Below, piece after piece: positions 1 through 9,700 of a stretch of DNA of 64,000 nucleotides (positions within the stretch are counted from its first letter, which is position 1; each line of letters starts with the position of its first letter). Made by a program: the position numbers and the translations under genes. The notes beneath the pieces were generated by a model. It worked only from the letters and a program-made list of their open reading frames with translations, was not told where the DNA came from and ran no database searches. The stretch lies in the NCBI RefSeq assembly GCF_032911445.1, contig NZ_JAWJEJ010000001.1, forward strand, positions 2,604,001-2,668,000, given 5' to 3'. The DNA is from Sphingomonas sp. HF-S4. GTDB lineage: Bacteria > Pseudomonadota > Alphaproteobacteria > Sphingomonadales > Sphingomonadaceae.

Positions 1-2126
1 CCCGGGCTCAGCTTGATTTTGGAATAGAGATAATCGTTGGTGGAAATGCCGACGAAAACGCCCGTGGCGCTGCCGACCAGGCGCTGCTTCTTCCAACCCG
101 CATCTTCCAGCAACCGATACGAGGTCTCCAGCAGCAAGCGCTGCTGCGGGTCGATCTCGGGGGCTTCGAGGGTGGAGATGCCGAAAAATTCGGGATCGAA
201 ATGTGATATATCTGCGAGGAAGCCCCCCCATTTCGTGTTGACCTTGCCAGGCACAGCCGGGTGTGCGTCGTAGAACAGGTCATTGTCCCACCGCGTAGCG
301 GGAACCTCGGTGATGGAATCGGTGCCGGCGGCGAGGTTTTGCCAGAATTGTTCGGGGTTATCCGCGCCGGGGAAGCGGCAAGCCATGCCGACGATGACGA
401 CCGGGTCGGCCGGGGCCCGGGTCTGGGCTTCGGCCGCAGGTGGACCGCTCAGGACATGTAGCGTGCGCAGCTCGCCGGCGCGGTAGCGGCGCAGACACTC
501 GGCGCGGGCGATTTTATTGTTGGGCGTGCGCGGCAGCAGCCCGGCCGGCAGCAGCACCACTTCGGCGGGCGCGACGCCAAACGTTTCCGTGATATTGGCG
601 GTGATGCGGGCATGGATCGCGCGCGCCTGGTCTAGTGGCAAATGCCGTGCCACCTCCTGGAAAACGACAAGATACTCTGATCGCGCACCGATATCCGCAG
701 CGCAAGCGGTGCGGTGATGCGGCGCATGCCCGCAAATACCGTCGACAGCCACGAGCTCGATATCCTCGACGGTATGGTTCTGGCCACGAATGACCACGAT
801 TTCCTTCAGCCGCCCGGTGACATAGAGGGCGCCGTCGCGCAGAAAGCCGAGGTCTCCAGTGGCTAGCCGACCGGACTCTTGGTCAGGCAGGGCGCCAAAA
901 TAGCCGGGGCTTACCGAGTCACCTTCGATCCAGATTTCTCCGCTCTCGCCCGCGGGCAGTTCCGAACCGTTGTGCGGGTTGCGAATGCTTATGGCGAGCC
1001 CATCGTGCAGAAAATAGGGCAGCAGCTGACGCGCCTGGGGTCCGTGGCTCTCGATACGCGGCACCAGGTCCGCCAGCCCCGCTGCGCCACCGGCGGCAAG
1101 CAAAGTTGCCTCCGCAAGGCCGTAAACCGGGCGCAGCGCCGCCTCGGCTACGCCGTTGTCACCGAACCTTTCGGCGAAGCCTTTCAAAACCGGCAGGCTC
1201 ACGGTCTCCGAGCCAATATAAATATATTTCCAGCAGCTGAGGTCCCAGGCGGGGTCGGGCCTGGCCTTGCGCACGCAATACTCCAGCGCGAAGTTAGGAG
1301 CGGCTGAGAGGTTGGCGCGGTAGCGATGCACGGCGCCAAGCCAGAGTCCGGGGTCGGCCAAAAACCCCGCCGGCGGCATAAACACCCCGAAGCCGCGCTC
1401 GTAGAGGATGGTGAAGAGATGGCCGACCAGACCCATATCGTGATGCAGAGGAAGCCAGCTGGCCACCCGCACCGGTTCCGTGCGGGCAAACACCGATTCC
1501 ATAAAACGCAGATTGGCCAGAACGTTGCGGTGGCGCAGCACCACCCCCTTGGGGCTGGCGGTGGAGCCGGATGTGTATTGCAGGTAGGCGATCGCCTCGG
1601 GGTCAGGTGCCGCCGGTTCGAACATACCGCCGGGACCATCCCGTAACGCGCCTATGTCCAATACTGTCACCGCGCCCAATCCGGCTTCGGCAAGAATCGC
1701 GCGGGCGCGGTCAGCCTCGCCGCGGTCGACGATCACATATTCAATCCCGTCTCTGAGCAATATCCGCAGGATCCTCTGCACCTCCGGCGCATTGGCCTTG
1801 CGGCGCAGCGGTGCCACGGGAGCGGGAATGACACCCGCCAGGGTCGCACCGCAGAAACCGAAGACAAAATCGGCCTGGGTCTCGACCGCGAGCAGCACCG
1901 CTTGGCCTGGCAGCATATGGCGCCGCAGATTCGCCGCGAGCCGCCTCGCGCCAGTACGCAGGACGCCATAGGTGACGCTCTCCGATACTTCCCCGCGGAC
2001 ATTGAGGAAAACGAGTGCCTCACGCGCGGACGCGGCGGCCATCCCGTCGATCAGATCCACCAACGATTGTGGGCCAGGCTGGTCCGTTGCGGCCCGATCG
2101 GGTGGGAAATGCGAAGAGTTCGGCAT
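1..2126 (-). CDS. Fatty acyl-AMP ligase fused to a polyketide ketosynthase (3' end beyond window)
   Basis: The 708 visible residues read without a stop from ATG 2126 to the left edge. Residues about 1-560 are a fatty acyl-AMP ligase: the AMP-binding loop YTSGSTASPKG starts at Y184, a WLPLHHDMGLVG segment follows, then RLATGDLGFL, and the C-terminal lysine K538 lies in PRTPNNKIARAE. About 20 linker residues later, near residue 574, a ketosynthase opens with PVVIVGMACRFPG and continues through EIDPQQRLLLE; the window ends before its active-site Cys. Known family role: FAALs activate fatty acids as acyl-adenylates and load them on an acyl carrier protein to start PKS/NRPS or lipopeptide assembly. 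No carrier domain with a GxDS site lies between the two domains, which is unusual. The RBS is weak (AGGG touching the ATG). The gene follows the collagen-like gene by 82 bases on the same strand. Confidence 0.88.
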   Translation of the reverse strand, partial: MPNSSHFPPDRAATDQPGPQSLVDLIDGMAAASAREALVFLNVRGEVSESVTYGVLRTGARRLAANLRRHMLPGQAVLLAVETQADFVFGFCGATLAGVIPAPVAPLRRKANAPEVQRILRILLRDGIEYVIVDRGEADRARAILAEAGLGAVTVLDIGALRDGPGGMFEPAAPDPEAIAYLQYTSGSTASPKGVVLRHRNVLANLRFMESVFARTEPVRVASWLPLHHDMGLVGHLFTILYERGFGVFMPPAGFLADPGLWLGAVHRYRANLSAAPNFALEYCVRKARPDPAWDLSCWKYIYIGSETVSLPVLKGFAERFGDNGVAEAALRPVYGLAEATLLAAGGAAGLADLVPRIESHGPQARQLLPYFLHDGLAISIRNPHNGSELPAGESGEIWIEGDSVSPGYFGALPDQESGRLATGDLGFLRDGALYVTGRLKEIVVIRGQNHTVEDIELVAVDGICGHAPHHRTACAADIGARSEYLVVFQEVARHLPLDQARAIHARITANITETFGVAPAEVVLLPAGLLPRTPNNKIARAECLRRYRAGELRTLHVLSGPPAAEAQTRAPADPVVIVGMACRFPGADNPEQFWQNLAAGTDSITEVPATRWDNDLFYDAHPAVPGKVNTKWGGFLADISHFDPEFFGISTLEAPEIDPQQRLLLETSYRLLEDAGWKKQRLVGSATGVFVGISTNDYLYSKIKLSP

Positions 2127-2208
2127 CCCTAAAATTATGCTGCAACAACCGGTTGCTCACCGCGTGGTTTGCTCGGCCGGACGCGGGCAGCGCGGCGGTG
2201 CGACGAAT

Positions 2209-3510
2209 TCACGCTTCGTTGTAAAGGGCGAATTGCGGCACGGCACCCTGGGCGCCGCGCCCGCCCTGTGAACCTGGCCCGAGATCCCCGCTGGCGCTAG
2301 CGCCGGCGACCCCTGGATCGCCGCCATCGCCGCCATCGACCGTGGCGACCGTTACGGTGACACCTTGGCCTGGCCCTGTCCACGTGTAATAGATCGAGAC
2401 AAATCCGCTGACGCCGCCCGGCCCACCGACGCCGCCGACCCCACCTTGCCCGCCTTTACCCTGCGCCCCCTGGCTGACCGAGTTATTGCATCCCGTAGCG
2501 GCCGAGCCGGGCGAACCACCCGCCCCGCCCGGCGCACCCGGGCCGCCTTGGCCGCCCTTCTGGCCGTTACCGCCGCCCAGATACACGGTGAGGGGCTGGG
2601 TGAGGATGCCAAGCCTGGCCGGTCCAGCCGGAGAGGGGCGGCCAGGCGCGCCTTGCGTTCCAGTCTTTCCGGTACCGCCATTGTTGCCCGTGGGTCCGTT
2701 CGTGGGCTGTGTGTCGCAAACATTCTTGCACGAGCCACCATCGTAATGGGAAGCGCCATTCGTGCCGGTGCCGGTCTGTACCGGTGCTGGATCGCCAACG
2801 GCACCGATCGCGGCCGGTTCGGTCCATGGCGCACCGGTGATGTAGATGGCGGCGGGACTGTCCCCCAACGCATCGTCCATCGCCTGAAGCGCCGGGGTGT
2901 GGGTAAACATCTGCGCGTTGATGAAGAACTCGGTTTCGATGCGCAGCGATCCGCCGGGGGCGATACTGATATGGCCATAATTCAGCAGAACTGGATCGTC
3001 GCCGGTCAGGACATGCGTTGCCCCGGCAGGTATCTCCAGCGTGTCGCCGCTGAACACCACGGCACGACCGGGGAATTTCAGCGCGTTGATGGCTTCAACA
3101 TAACTCTCAACCTTCGCGGGATCGCCCAAGACATAGGCTTCCGCTGCCTTGGTGATGCGGTCGGCAAGTTCCGCCGAGATCTCCGGTTTGAGTGAAGTTG
3201 CCGCGAGGCCTTTGAAGCCGGCGAGTTCGGCGTCGCTGAGCGGTTCGGGATAATGCGGCTCCTGCCCCAATAGCGGCGTGGCAACGGCCGTATCATCATT
3301 GCCCACCAGCGCACGCAGTTCCTGGATCGAGCCGACAGCAACTACGTGGGACGGGAAATCCGACTTTCCAGTGCTCGCCATGACCCGGGTCTGCGGCAGA
3401 GCCGCAAACTCGTCCGCGCTCAGCTGTGCAGAAAAATCCGCAGCCCCTAGGCCAAAACGCTGGTTGGTAGCTGCAAACCTGTCGTTTTGCTCAGCACTGA
3501 GGAATTCCAT
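2209..3510 (-). CDS. Collagen-like glycine-rich protein of unknown function
   Basis: The product is 433 residues from ATG 3510, with GAGAGGA about 12 bases upstream. The reading frame is open further upstream to 3738, but that stretch is basic and low in character, so I reject the longer start. The first half is an acidic, Ala/Leu-rich soluble region followed by beta-rich sequence. From about residue 230 it becomes Gly/Pro-rich with collagen-like runs such as GGQGGPGAPGGAGG and GGVGGVGGPGG. Three Cys occur, two in GGSCKNVCDT and one in ATGCNNS, with many Ser/Thr around them. There is no signal peptide. It sits upstream of the FAAL-ketosynthase gene and diverges from the LanM-like operon. It may be a structural or surface protein, and a modification substrate is conceivable. 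Function unknown. Confidence 0.72.
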   Translation of the reverse strand: MEFLSAEQNDRFAATNQRFGLGAADFSAQLSADEFAALPQTRVMASTGKSDFPSHVVAVGSIQELRALVGNDDTAVATPLLGQEPHYPEPLSDAELAGFKGLAATSLKPEISAELADRITKAAEAYVLGDPAKVESYVEAINALKFPGRAVVFSGDTLEIPAGATHVLTGDDPVLLNYGHISIAPGGSLRIETEFFINAQMFTHTPALQAMDDALGDSPAAIYITGAPWTEPAAIGAVGDPAPVQTGTGTNGASHYDGGSCKNVCDTQPTNGPTGNNGGTGKTGTQGAPGRPSPAGPARLGILTQPLTVYLGGGNGQKGGQGGPGAPGGAGGSPGSAATGCNNSVSQGAQGKGGQGGVGGVGGPGGVSGFVSIYYTWTGPGQGVTVTVATVDGGDGGDPGVAGASASGDLGPGSQGGRGAQGAVPQFALYNEA

Positions 3511-3738
3511 GACGAGATGCGTCCTCTCTTTTTCGGGCGACTCGGTATCGAATAGAATATATCGACTGGAATGATGTAAACGGCAATCCAAGGCAATATA
3601 AAGTAGTTTTCGCCCGTCATAGAACAATTTCGGCGCACCTGGGCGCCGGGTGATCATGTTGCGCAATGACATCAATTGGAGGGCCCGCCTCAAAAGCTTT
3701 TCAACGAGTTGGAACCTGCGACTTTGGCAGGTGAGCAT

Positions 3739-4718
3739 TCGGATGCTGCGATATTTGCTAACGCGTGTGCGCCTTTGGGCATCATTGCCGGCCTTCGGTG
3801 AGGCGGCGACGCCGAGCGATGCGAATGCGCCTTGTCCACCAGTGCCGCGGCAAAAGCTGGAAGCCCTTTGTCGTATCTGAGCGTTTGATGATTACCGCGG
3901 TCCCTGCCCTGTCGCGATCCTGCCTGTCCTCGGTTTGGACGAGGAGGAAACAATAAAGCCGCAGGTGAGGTGACGATATCGGTGCTTGCACCCTTCGCCT
4001 TTCGCTCGCGCCATAGCCGCAAACCCCACCATTTCGTGTCAGTGACCGACCCGCTGTCGATTACGCCGGCGCTCGGCGACGTTTCCGGCTGTCTTTCCGG
4101 CGCGCCGTCATCACCACCAGGTCATTGATCGGGATCACCAGGACACTATTGCGCCCTGCGTGGGATAGCCGCGCACCCTCACGGGGCGGAGAGTATCGGG
4201 CGGGCATTCGCCCCACCGCGCCGCCCAACGCAATATACCGGACCGCGTATATCACCTCATCAGGCAGGTCGTGCGCAGCCGCCCACCTGACAACATGGGC
4301 TTGATCGAGCCCGTTTCTCATCGCGCCAATCGCTTTGATAACGTGGAAAATCGCGCGAAATATTGCTGGCGTAAATATCGGTCCGCGTAATGTAATCCTC
4401 ATCCCAAGTGGACAAACACGGCGAAACGAAAGGCTCTGATATCGATAAAATGGGCTTTCCTATCGGCCTGAGTAATCGCCAACCCGCTAGAATCACGCGG
4501 TATATGGAAATAAGATGCAATGACGAATTTGCATTGCCAAGTAACGGATAGATTGCGACAGTTTGGAATGAGGATTCGCGTGACAAATCACCGTTTGCGT
4601 ATCCGCAATTTTTGCGCTGCCCTGCCTGCGTGAAGCGGCTGCGACAGAATATGCGTAGGACCAGCACGCCGGATTAGGAACATCGTTCTCTAATACATAT
4701 CTGCAGGGGACTGAAAGG
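3739..4718. other. Divergent intergenic region with no confident gene
   Basis: This 980-base stretch separates the minus-strand collagen-like gene from the plus-strand LanM-like operon, so it should hold both promoters. Its right half, about 4290-4718, is visibly richer in A/T than the surroundings. Minus-strand open frames at 4061-4402 (113 aa) and 4260-4667 (135 aa) overlap each other and show no recognisable domain. The first has a somewhat protein-like stretch (HDLPDEVIYAVRYIALGG), so a small gene or a gene remnant is possible but unsupported. I could not pick a convincing -35/-10 pair. Confidence 0.5.
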
Positions 4719-6746
4719 ATGGATTTTGCCCAGCTCTCTGCTCATCTGACCACACTGGGCGTGGTGCTAGAGCCTGACGCCGCACGGCGGGCGGCTCTGT
4801 ATGTAGACTATCTGGATGCAGCCCATCTGTATTTCAATACGACGCTGAATGCGGTGGCGCCGGGCGGGCTTGGCGCGGCATCTTATGCCTTCTGCCAGCC
4901 GGCCCTCACCTCATCCAATCTTCTGCAGGAGCTGGCCGAGATCCTGGATTTCTACGCCTGTCCTGCGCTCGATATACGGATGACGGCGGCATTTCAGGTA
5001 CCACCGGGAAATGGTTATACCTACGCACAATATTTCGACAACGAGATATTCGATGCAGTACCGTTAAATTTCACGAACAATATTAACGCGTTCCGCGCCG
5101 CCATCCCAGCCTCCGCCACCGCCATCCAGCAGCTGGCGCAGAACTTCATGGCCAATGTCAAACAGGCCTGCGACCGAATTTATTCCGACCGCTTGGCGCT
5201 GCAGAATTTTTACATCGATCTCGACCCGCAACTTACCATTGATACGTTGGCGCGGATCAAATCCACCGGTTCGGATTTCCACAAAGGCGGCAAGCAGGTT
5301 CTGATCCTGACGTTCAACATAACGTCGCCAGCTAGGTCAGCCACCCCGAGCAAGCTGAAAACGATCTACAAACCTTCCGACCTTGAGGCGGACTGCCTGA
5401 TCGTGGGCGACAGCACGGTGATAAACCGTGTGCTACACCCAACGGTGTTCATGGCGAGTTCGCTGGTCGAAATCTATAATGCCCGGCTGGCAACGATTAA
5501 GGCCGGCAATCCGAACTTCACCGGCCTGCCGCTCAAGACCTACCGCCTGCTGCCCCGCAACTATCTCTCGGCAGTGCCGGTGGCGAACCCGATGCCGATC
5601 CGCGACTGTTACGGGTATATCGAGTATCTCGACAATGACATTTCCGGAACGTCGAGTTCGGTGTTCGGCTATTACCCGTGGGCTAGCAGCGATTATCTGC
5701 TTTTCAACTCCGAGAACCAAGCCGAGATCATCCGCGATTTCTACCGCCGCGAGGGCGCGTTTTCGGCGCTCGCCGGGACATTTTCGCTGATGGATATGCA
5801 TGTCGAGAACATGCGCGTCATGAGACGCGACCCCTATCCGATCGACCTCGAAATTTGTCTGACCACACCGGTGAACGACGTGACCCAGACCCTGCTCCTC
5901 GGCGGGTTCGGCGGCATCAACGGGATCACTGTCGAAGGACAGGATTCACTCTGGCGGGTCGCGAACGGCAATGTCGCCGGGGGCGCCTATATGGAGCGAG
6001 AGTACCCGACATTCTATTACCAGAATCGCCTGTGGCGCGTTCAGACCGGGGGTCAGCAGCGCACGGTGCCGGTCGACCAGCCGAACCTCATAGAGGGCTT
6101 CAACGACGGCATGGCAGTGCTGAGTGCCGCGCAGGCGGCCAATGATTTCAACGGCTGGTTCGCGCGTCTCGCCAATGTCACCGTGCGCTGCCTGCCTTAT
6201 CCCACGTCTACCTTCAAAAATCTGCTCATCCGGGCCCTGATCACCGGGTTGGATCCGGCCCTGACCTTGCAGCAGGGGATCGACGTCGTCCTCGAACGCT
6301 TCATCCGCGACGAATATAATAATTATGCGCAGGGTGCGAACACGGAGCTTCCACGCTTCCTGTCGCTGGCGCTGACGGAAGCGGGGGTCGATTATCTGAC
6401 CCTCGACATCCCGGTCTTCTACCACCGCATCGGCACCACCGACATCATGAACTCGCGCGGCGCCACGATGGCGATCCCGCAGCAGGTGAGTGTCGCAGGG
6501 CCGGGCACTCCGCCGATGCCGGCCACGCGGATGGTGCCCGTGCAGGGCGTGCCCAATGCCGTGCTCAACCGCGCGACCTATTATGCGGCAGCCCCCACGC
6601 CTGTGATTCAAGCCAGCCAGGTAACGATATTGGGCGCACCGATGACATCCGCGCCGCGGGCGACGCTGCTGCGCAATTCCATCAATGCTTTTTTCATCGG
6701 CGCAAACAGCAACGCCACGGTCCAGCGGATCGTGCCGCGTGTCTGA
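4719..6746 (+). CDS. Stand-alone LanM-type lanthipeptide dehydratase (DUF4135), no cyclase domain
   Basis: 675 residues from ATG 4719; AAAGG abuts the start and AGGGG lies farther upstream. It matches the dehydratase half of class II lanthipeptide synthetases. Visible motifs are SDFHKGGK (D186, H188), IYKPSDL (K218), MDMHVEN (D359, H361, N364), IDLEI (D376, E378), VRCLPYPT (R490, T496) and TLDIPVFYHR near the domain end. The spacings D359-to-D376 (17) and R490-to-T496 (6) equal those of the phosphorylation and elimination residues I recall for CylM. Known role: ATP-dependent phosphorylation of Ser/Thr in a precursor peptide, then phosphate elimination to dehydro residues. Full LanM proteins continue into a zinc-dependent LanC cyclase; this one stops, and its last 120 residues carry no Cys or GCxxG/CHG motif. 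First gene of a six-gene operon, 15 bases before the DUF6603-type gene. No precursor peptide is obvious. Confidence 0.85.
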   Translation: MDFAQLSAHLTTLGVVLEPDAARRAALYVDYLDAAHLYFNTTLNAVAPGGLGAASYAFCQPALTSSNLLQELAEILDFYACPALDIRMTAAFQVPPGNGYTYAQYFDNEIFDAVPLNFTNNINAFRAAIPASATAIQQLAQNFMANVKQACDRIYSDRLALQNFYIDLDPQLTIDTLARIKSTGSDFHKGGKQVLILTFNITSPARSATPSKLKTIYKPSDLEADCLIVGDSTVINRVLHPTVFMASSLVEIYNARLATIKAGNPNFTGLPLKTYRLLPRNYLSAVPVANPMPIRDCYGYIEYLDNDISGTSSSVFGYYPWASSDYLLFNSENQAEIIRDFYRREGAFSALAGTFSLMDMHVENMRVMRRDPYPIDLEICLTTPVNDVTQTLLLGGFGGINGITVEGQDSLWRVANGNVAGGAYMEREYPTFYYQNRLWRVQTGGQQRTVPVDQPNLIEGFNDGMAVLSAAQAANDFNGWFARLANVTVRCLPYPTSTFKNLLIRALITGLDPALTLQQGIDVVLERFIRDEYNNYAQGANTELPRFLSLALTEAGVDYLTLDIPVFYHRIGTTDIMNSRGATMAIPQQVSVAGPGTPPMPATRMVPVQGVPNAVLNRATYYAAAPTPVIQASQVTILGAPMTSAPRATLLRNSINAFFIGANSNATVQRIVPRV

Positions 6747-6761
6747 CAGGAGGGTGGGATC

Positions 6762-9700
6762 TTGAGCACAATCGACGCCATCACCGCGGCGATCGACAAA
6801 CTGCCCACGACGGGCGGGGTGCTCACGCTGACGCCCGCGGATTTCAATCTCGACTTCATGAACAGCGTGTTCACCCGGCTGCTGGCAACGCAGAGCCTCA
6901 GCTTCGCGGGCGTGCAGATTACACCCGGCACAGAGACAATCGTGATTGCCGGCACCGCCACGATATTCGATTATGCGGATCTCGACTGCACGCTGAGCTT
7001 TACGGTGGCCGAGGGCAATACGGTAGCGACACTAACCGGGAAATTCGCGACCTCCCGGCAGATCACCCTGCCGCTCCTGACCTGGCTCAAAGCCGGCAAT
7101 ATCAGCATCAGCACCTCGTTCACCGAATCGCTGGAGATCGTCGCCTTAGCCTTCGGCATGGATATTCTGCTGCAGAATGGTGACACCATCCCGATCCTGG
7201 TGACGCAGCTGACGGCGGATGTCTGGCGCATCGACATTGCCGAGGGGACCGCGAAAGGGGTGACGGGGGATGATCTCGTCTTCCTGCTCGGCGGCCAGGC
7301 GCTGGAGAACTTTCTCCCGCCGGCCCTGACCGGGGAGCTCGCGGGCTTCACGATCAACGGCATGGAGGCCGAGCTCGATACCGCGGCGAAGAGCGTCACC
7401 TATTTCAGTACCGGTGTCGCGGTCACCAATGGCTGGGACATCGCGCCGAAAGTCTCGCTGAAGCCGGGGCTGCAGATCGGGCTGACATTGGCGAGCGCGC
7501 TCACCTCCGCCCCGCCGAAGAGCGGCAATGGTGCCTCGCCGCAGAGCGGCAACGGCGCGCCGGTCGTATCCAGCAGCCTGACCGTGGTGGGCTCGGTCGC
7601 CGCGACCTTCGATATCGCCGGGGTCGAGCTGCCGATCTATCTCGGCGCGAGCAGCGGTGCCACCTCACTGTGGACCTTTGGGCTGCAGCCGGCTCAAATT
7701 GTCACCCTGCCCAGCTTCTCGGATCTTCTCTCCCTTGCCGGCGGGGCGGACTTTTTCGCCTCATTGCCAAGCGGGCTGCAAGATATTCCGCAGATCGAGA
7801 TAGACAAACTCCTCGTCCAGTTCGATCCGGCGACGAAGAATCTCACCTTGCTCAGCTTCGCGCTCCAGACCGGCTCGAGCTGGCCAGTGATCGCCGGTTA
7901 TTTCGAAATCGAGCAGCTGAGCTTCGCCTTCGACATCACCAACCTGACCCTGCCGGCCAACCGCCAGGTGATCGGCGACATGGGGGCGACGTTCAAGGTG
8001 GGGTCCGTGCCGCTGATGGTGCGGCTGCAGAACACCGCCACCGATCAGGATTGGACGATCACCGCGGGACTTGCGCCTGGGGGCGTGCTGAGCCTCACCG
8101 ACGTTGCGGCACAATTGTTCGAAGGCCAGGCCACGTTGCCGGATGGCGTGCCGGTGGTGGCGTTCAATGTGCTGCAGATTATGGTGAACCCGGCACAGCA
8201 GAGTTTCGCCTTCAACGCCGGGTCCAACAGCGAGTGGCAGCTGATCGGCGAGGATCTGGCAATCGAGAGCATCGCGCTCTCCTTCAGCCGAACCAAGACC
8301 GAGACCGGCAGCGCGGTAAAGGGTAGTGTCGCCAGTACCCTGCTAATCGCCGGCGTCACGTTGAACCTCTCGGCCTCGCTCAACGACACGCCCAGCGGCG
8401 GCTGGCAGTTCTCCGGCACCCAGGACACCGCCCCCATCCCGATCGGTCAGCTGATCCAGGACCTTGCGAATATCTTCGGCGATGTGACGTTGCCGACGAT
8501 CCTCACCGGGCTGAACATCCATAATCTTTCTGTCGATTTCAATACCAGCACGAAGGATTTCACCTTCTCATGCGTGCTGAAGGATGATGCGGTACCAAAT
8601 CTTTCGCTCAATATAGACATCTCCATCACGCATAAGACCACGACCGAATACCAGGCCGAATTCAGCGGCACCGCGCATTATGTCTCCGAGGGTATTCAAC
8701 TCGACTTCACGCTGGATTTCGTCGAAGCGGTTGCCGCCGCGGGCAAGAGCTCGACGACGATCGCAACCTATAATGCCGTTAAGCCTCCGACCCTTTCACA
8801 GTTCCTGCAGATGGTCAGCAACGATCTGGAATTCGACGTCGACCTTCCGGGTGCGTTGAACTTCGATGCAGATCTGAAAAGCCTCACGCTGGAGCTGGAC
8901 AAGAACCTGACCGATCCGTTGAGGATCGAAACCGCGGGGCTGTTCGAGTTGAGTTTTGGCGACAACGACAGCTGGAAATTATATCTTTCGCACACCAACA
9001 ACAGTTATTTCCAGAACCTCGGAAAGACTACGCGCGCCAGCGGTAAGGATGGCAAGCCGGCCTATGTGCTGGGTGTCGCCCTCAGCGGTGCGCTCGATCT
9101 GTCCAACCTGCCGCTCGTCGGCAGCATCCCCGGCGTGGGCGATTTCAGCATCGACAAACTGGGATTCTATTATACCAATGCAGCATTCACCACCGCCAAC
9201 AACAAGCTGATCTTTGCAGTGGCCGAGCTTGGCACGGATACCAAGCTTGCTCCTGACCCGGCCGCGGCGTTCCTTGATCAGCCCGGCTTCAACCTGCTGG
9301 CCTTGTTCGGTAACCAGGTAAACCAGAGCCAGAACCAGACCCCCAATGCCATGCCGCTCGGCACCTCCACAGGAACGCCGCCGCCGAGCACGCCGCCGAG
9401 CTTCGCGACCACCCCGGCGGACCCGCGCAAGCCGATCAGCTGGCTTGCTGTGAATAAGACACTGGGGCCGGTATCTCTCGACAAGGTCGGGCTCAGTTTC
9501 GCCTCCCCACCCAAGGGGGCGGACGGCCAGCTTGGCACCGTCGGGCTGTATATCGATGGCGGTTTCACCCTGGCCGGGCTATCGCTGATCCTGCAGGGGC
9601 TCGGCATCACGTTCCCGCTACCGGTGCCCGGCAAAGCCATCGCCAACCCGCTCGACCAGATCGGTTTCCATCTGCAGGGCCTGTTCCTGGAGTTCAAGGA

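Noticed and set aside
2365..3195. 276-residue plus-strand open frame opposite the collagen-like gene
   Set aside because: The minus strand encodes clear Gly-X-Y-like repeats with consistent codon use. The plus frame is an antisense shadow.
4061..4667. Two overlapping minus-strand open frames in the divergent intergenic region
   Set aside because: They overlap in different frames, show no family motif and lie in the likely promoter region. Kept only as a remark.
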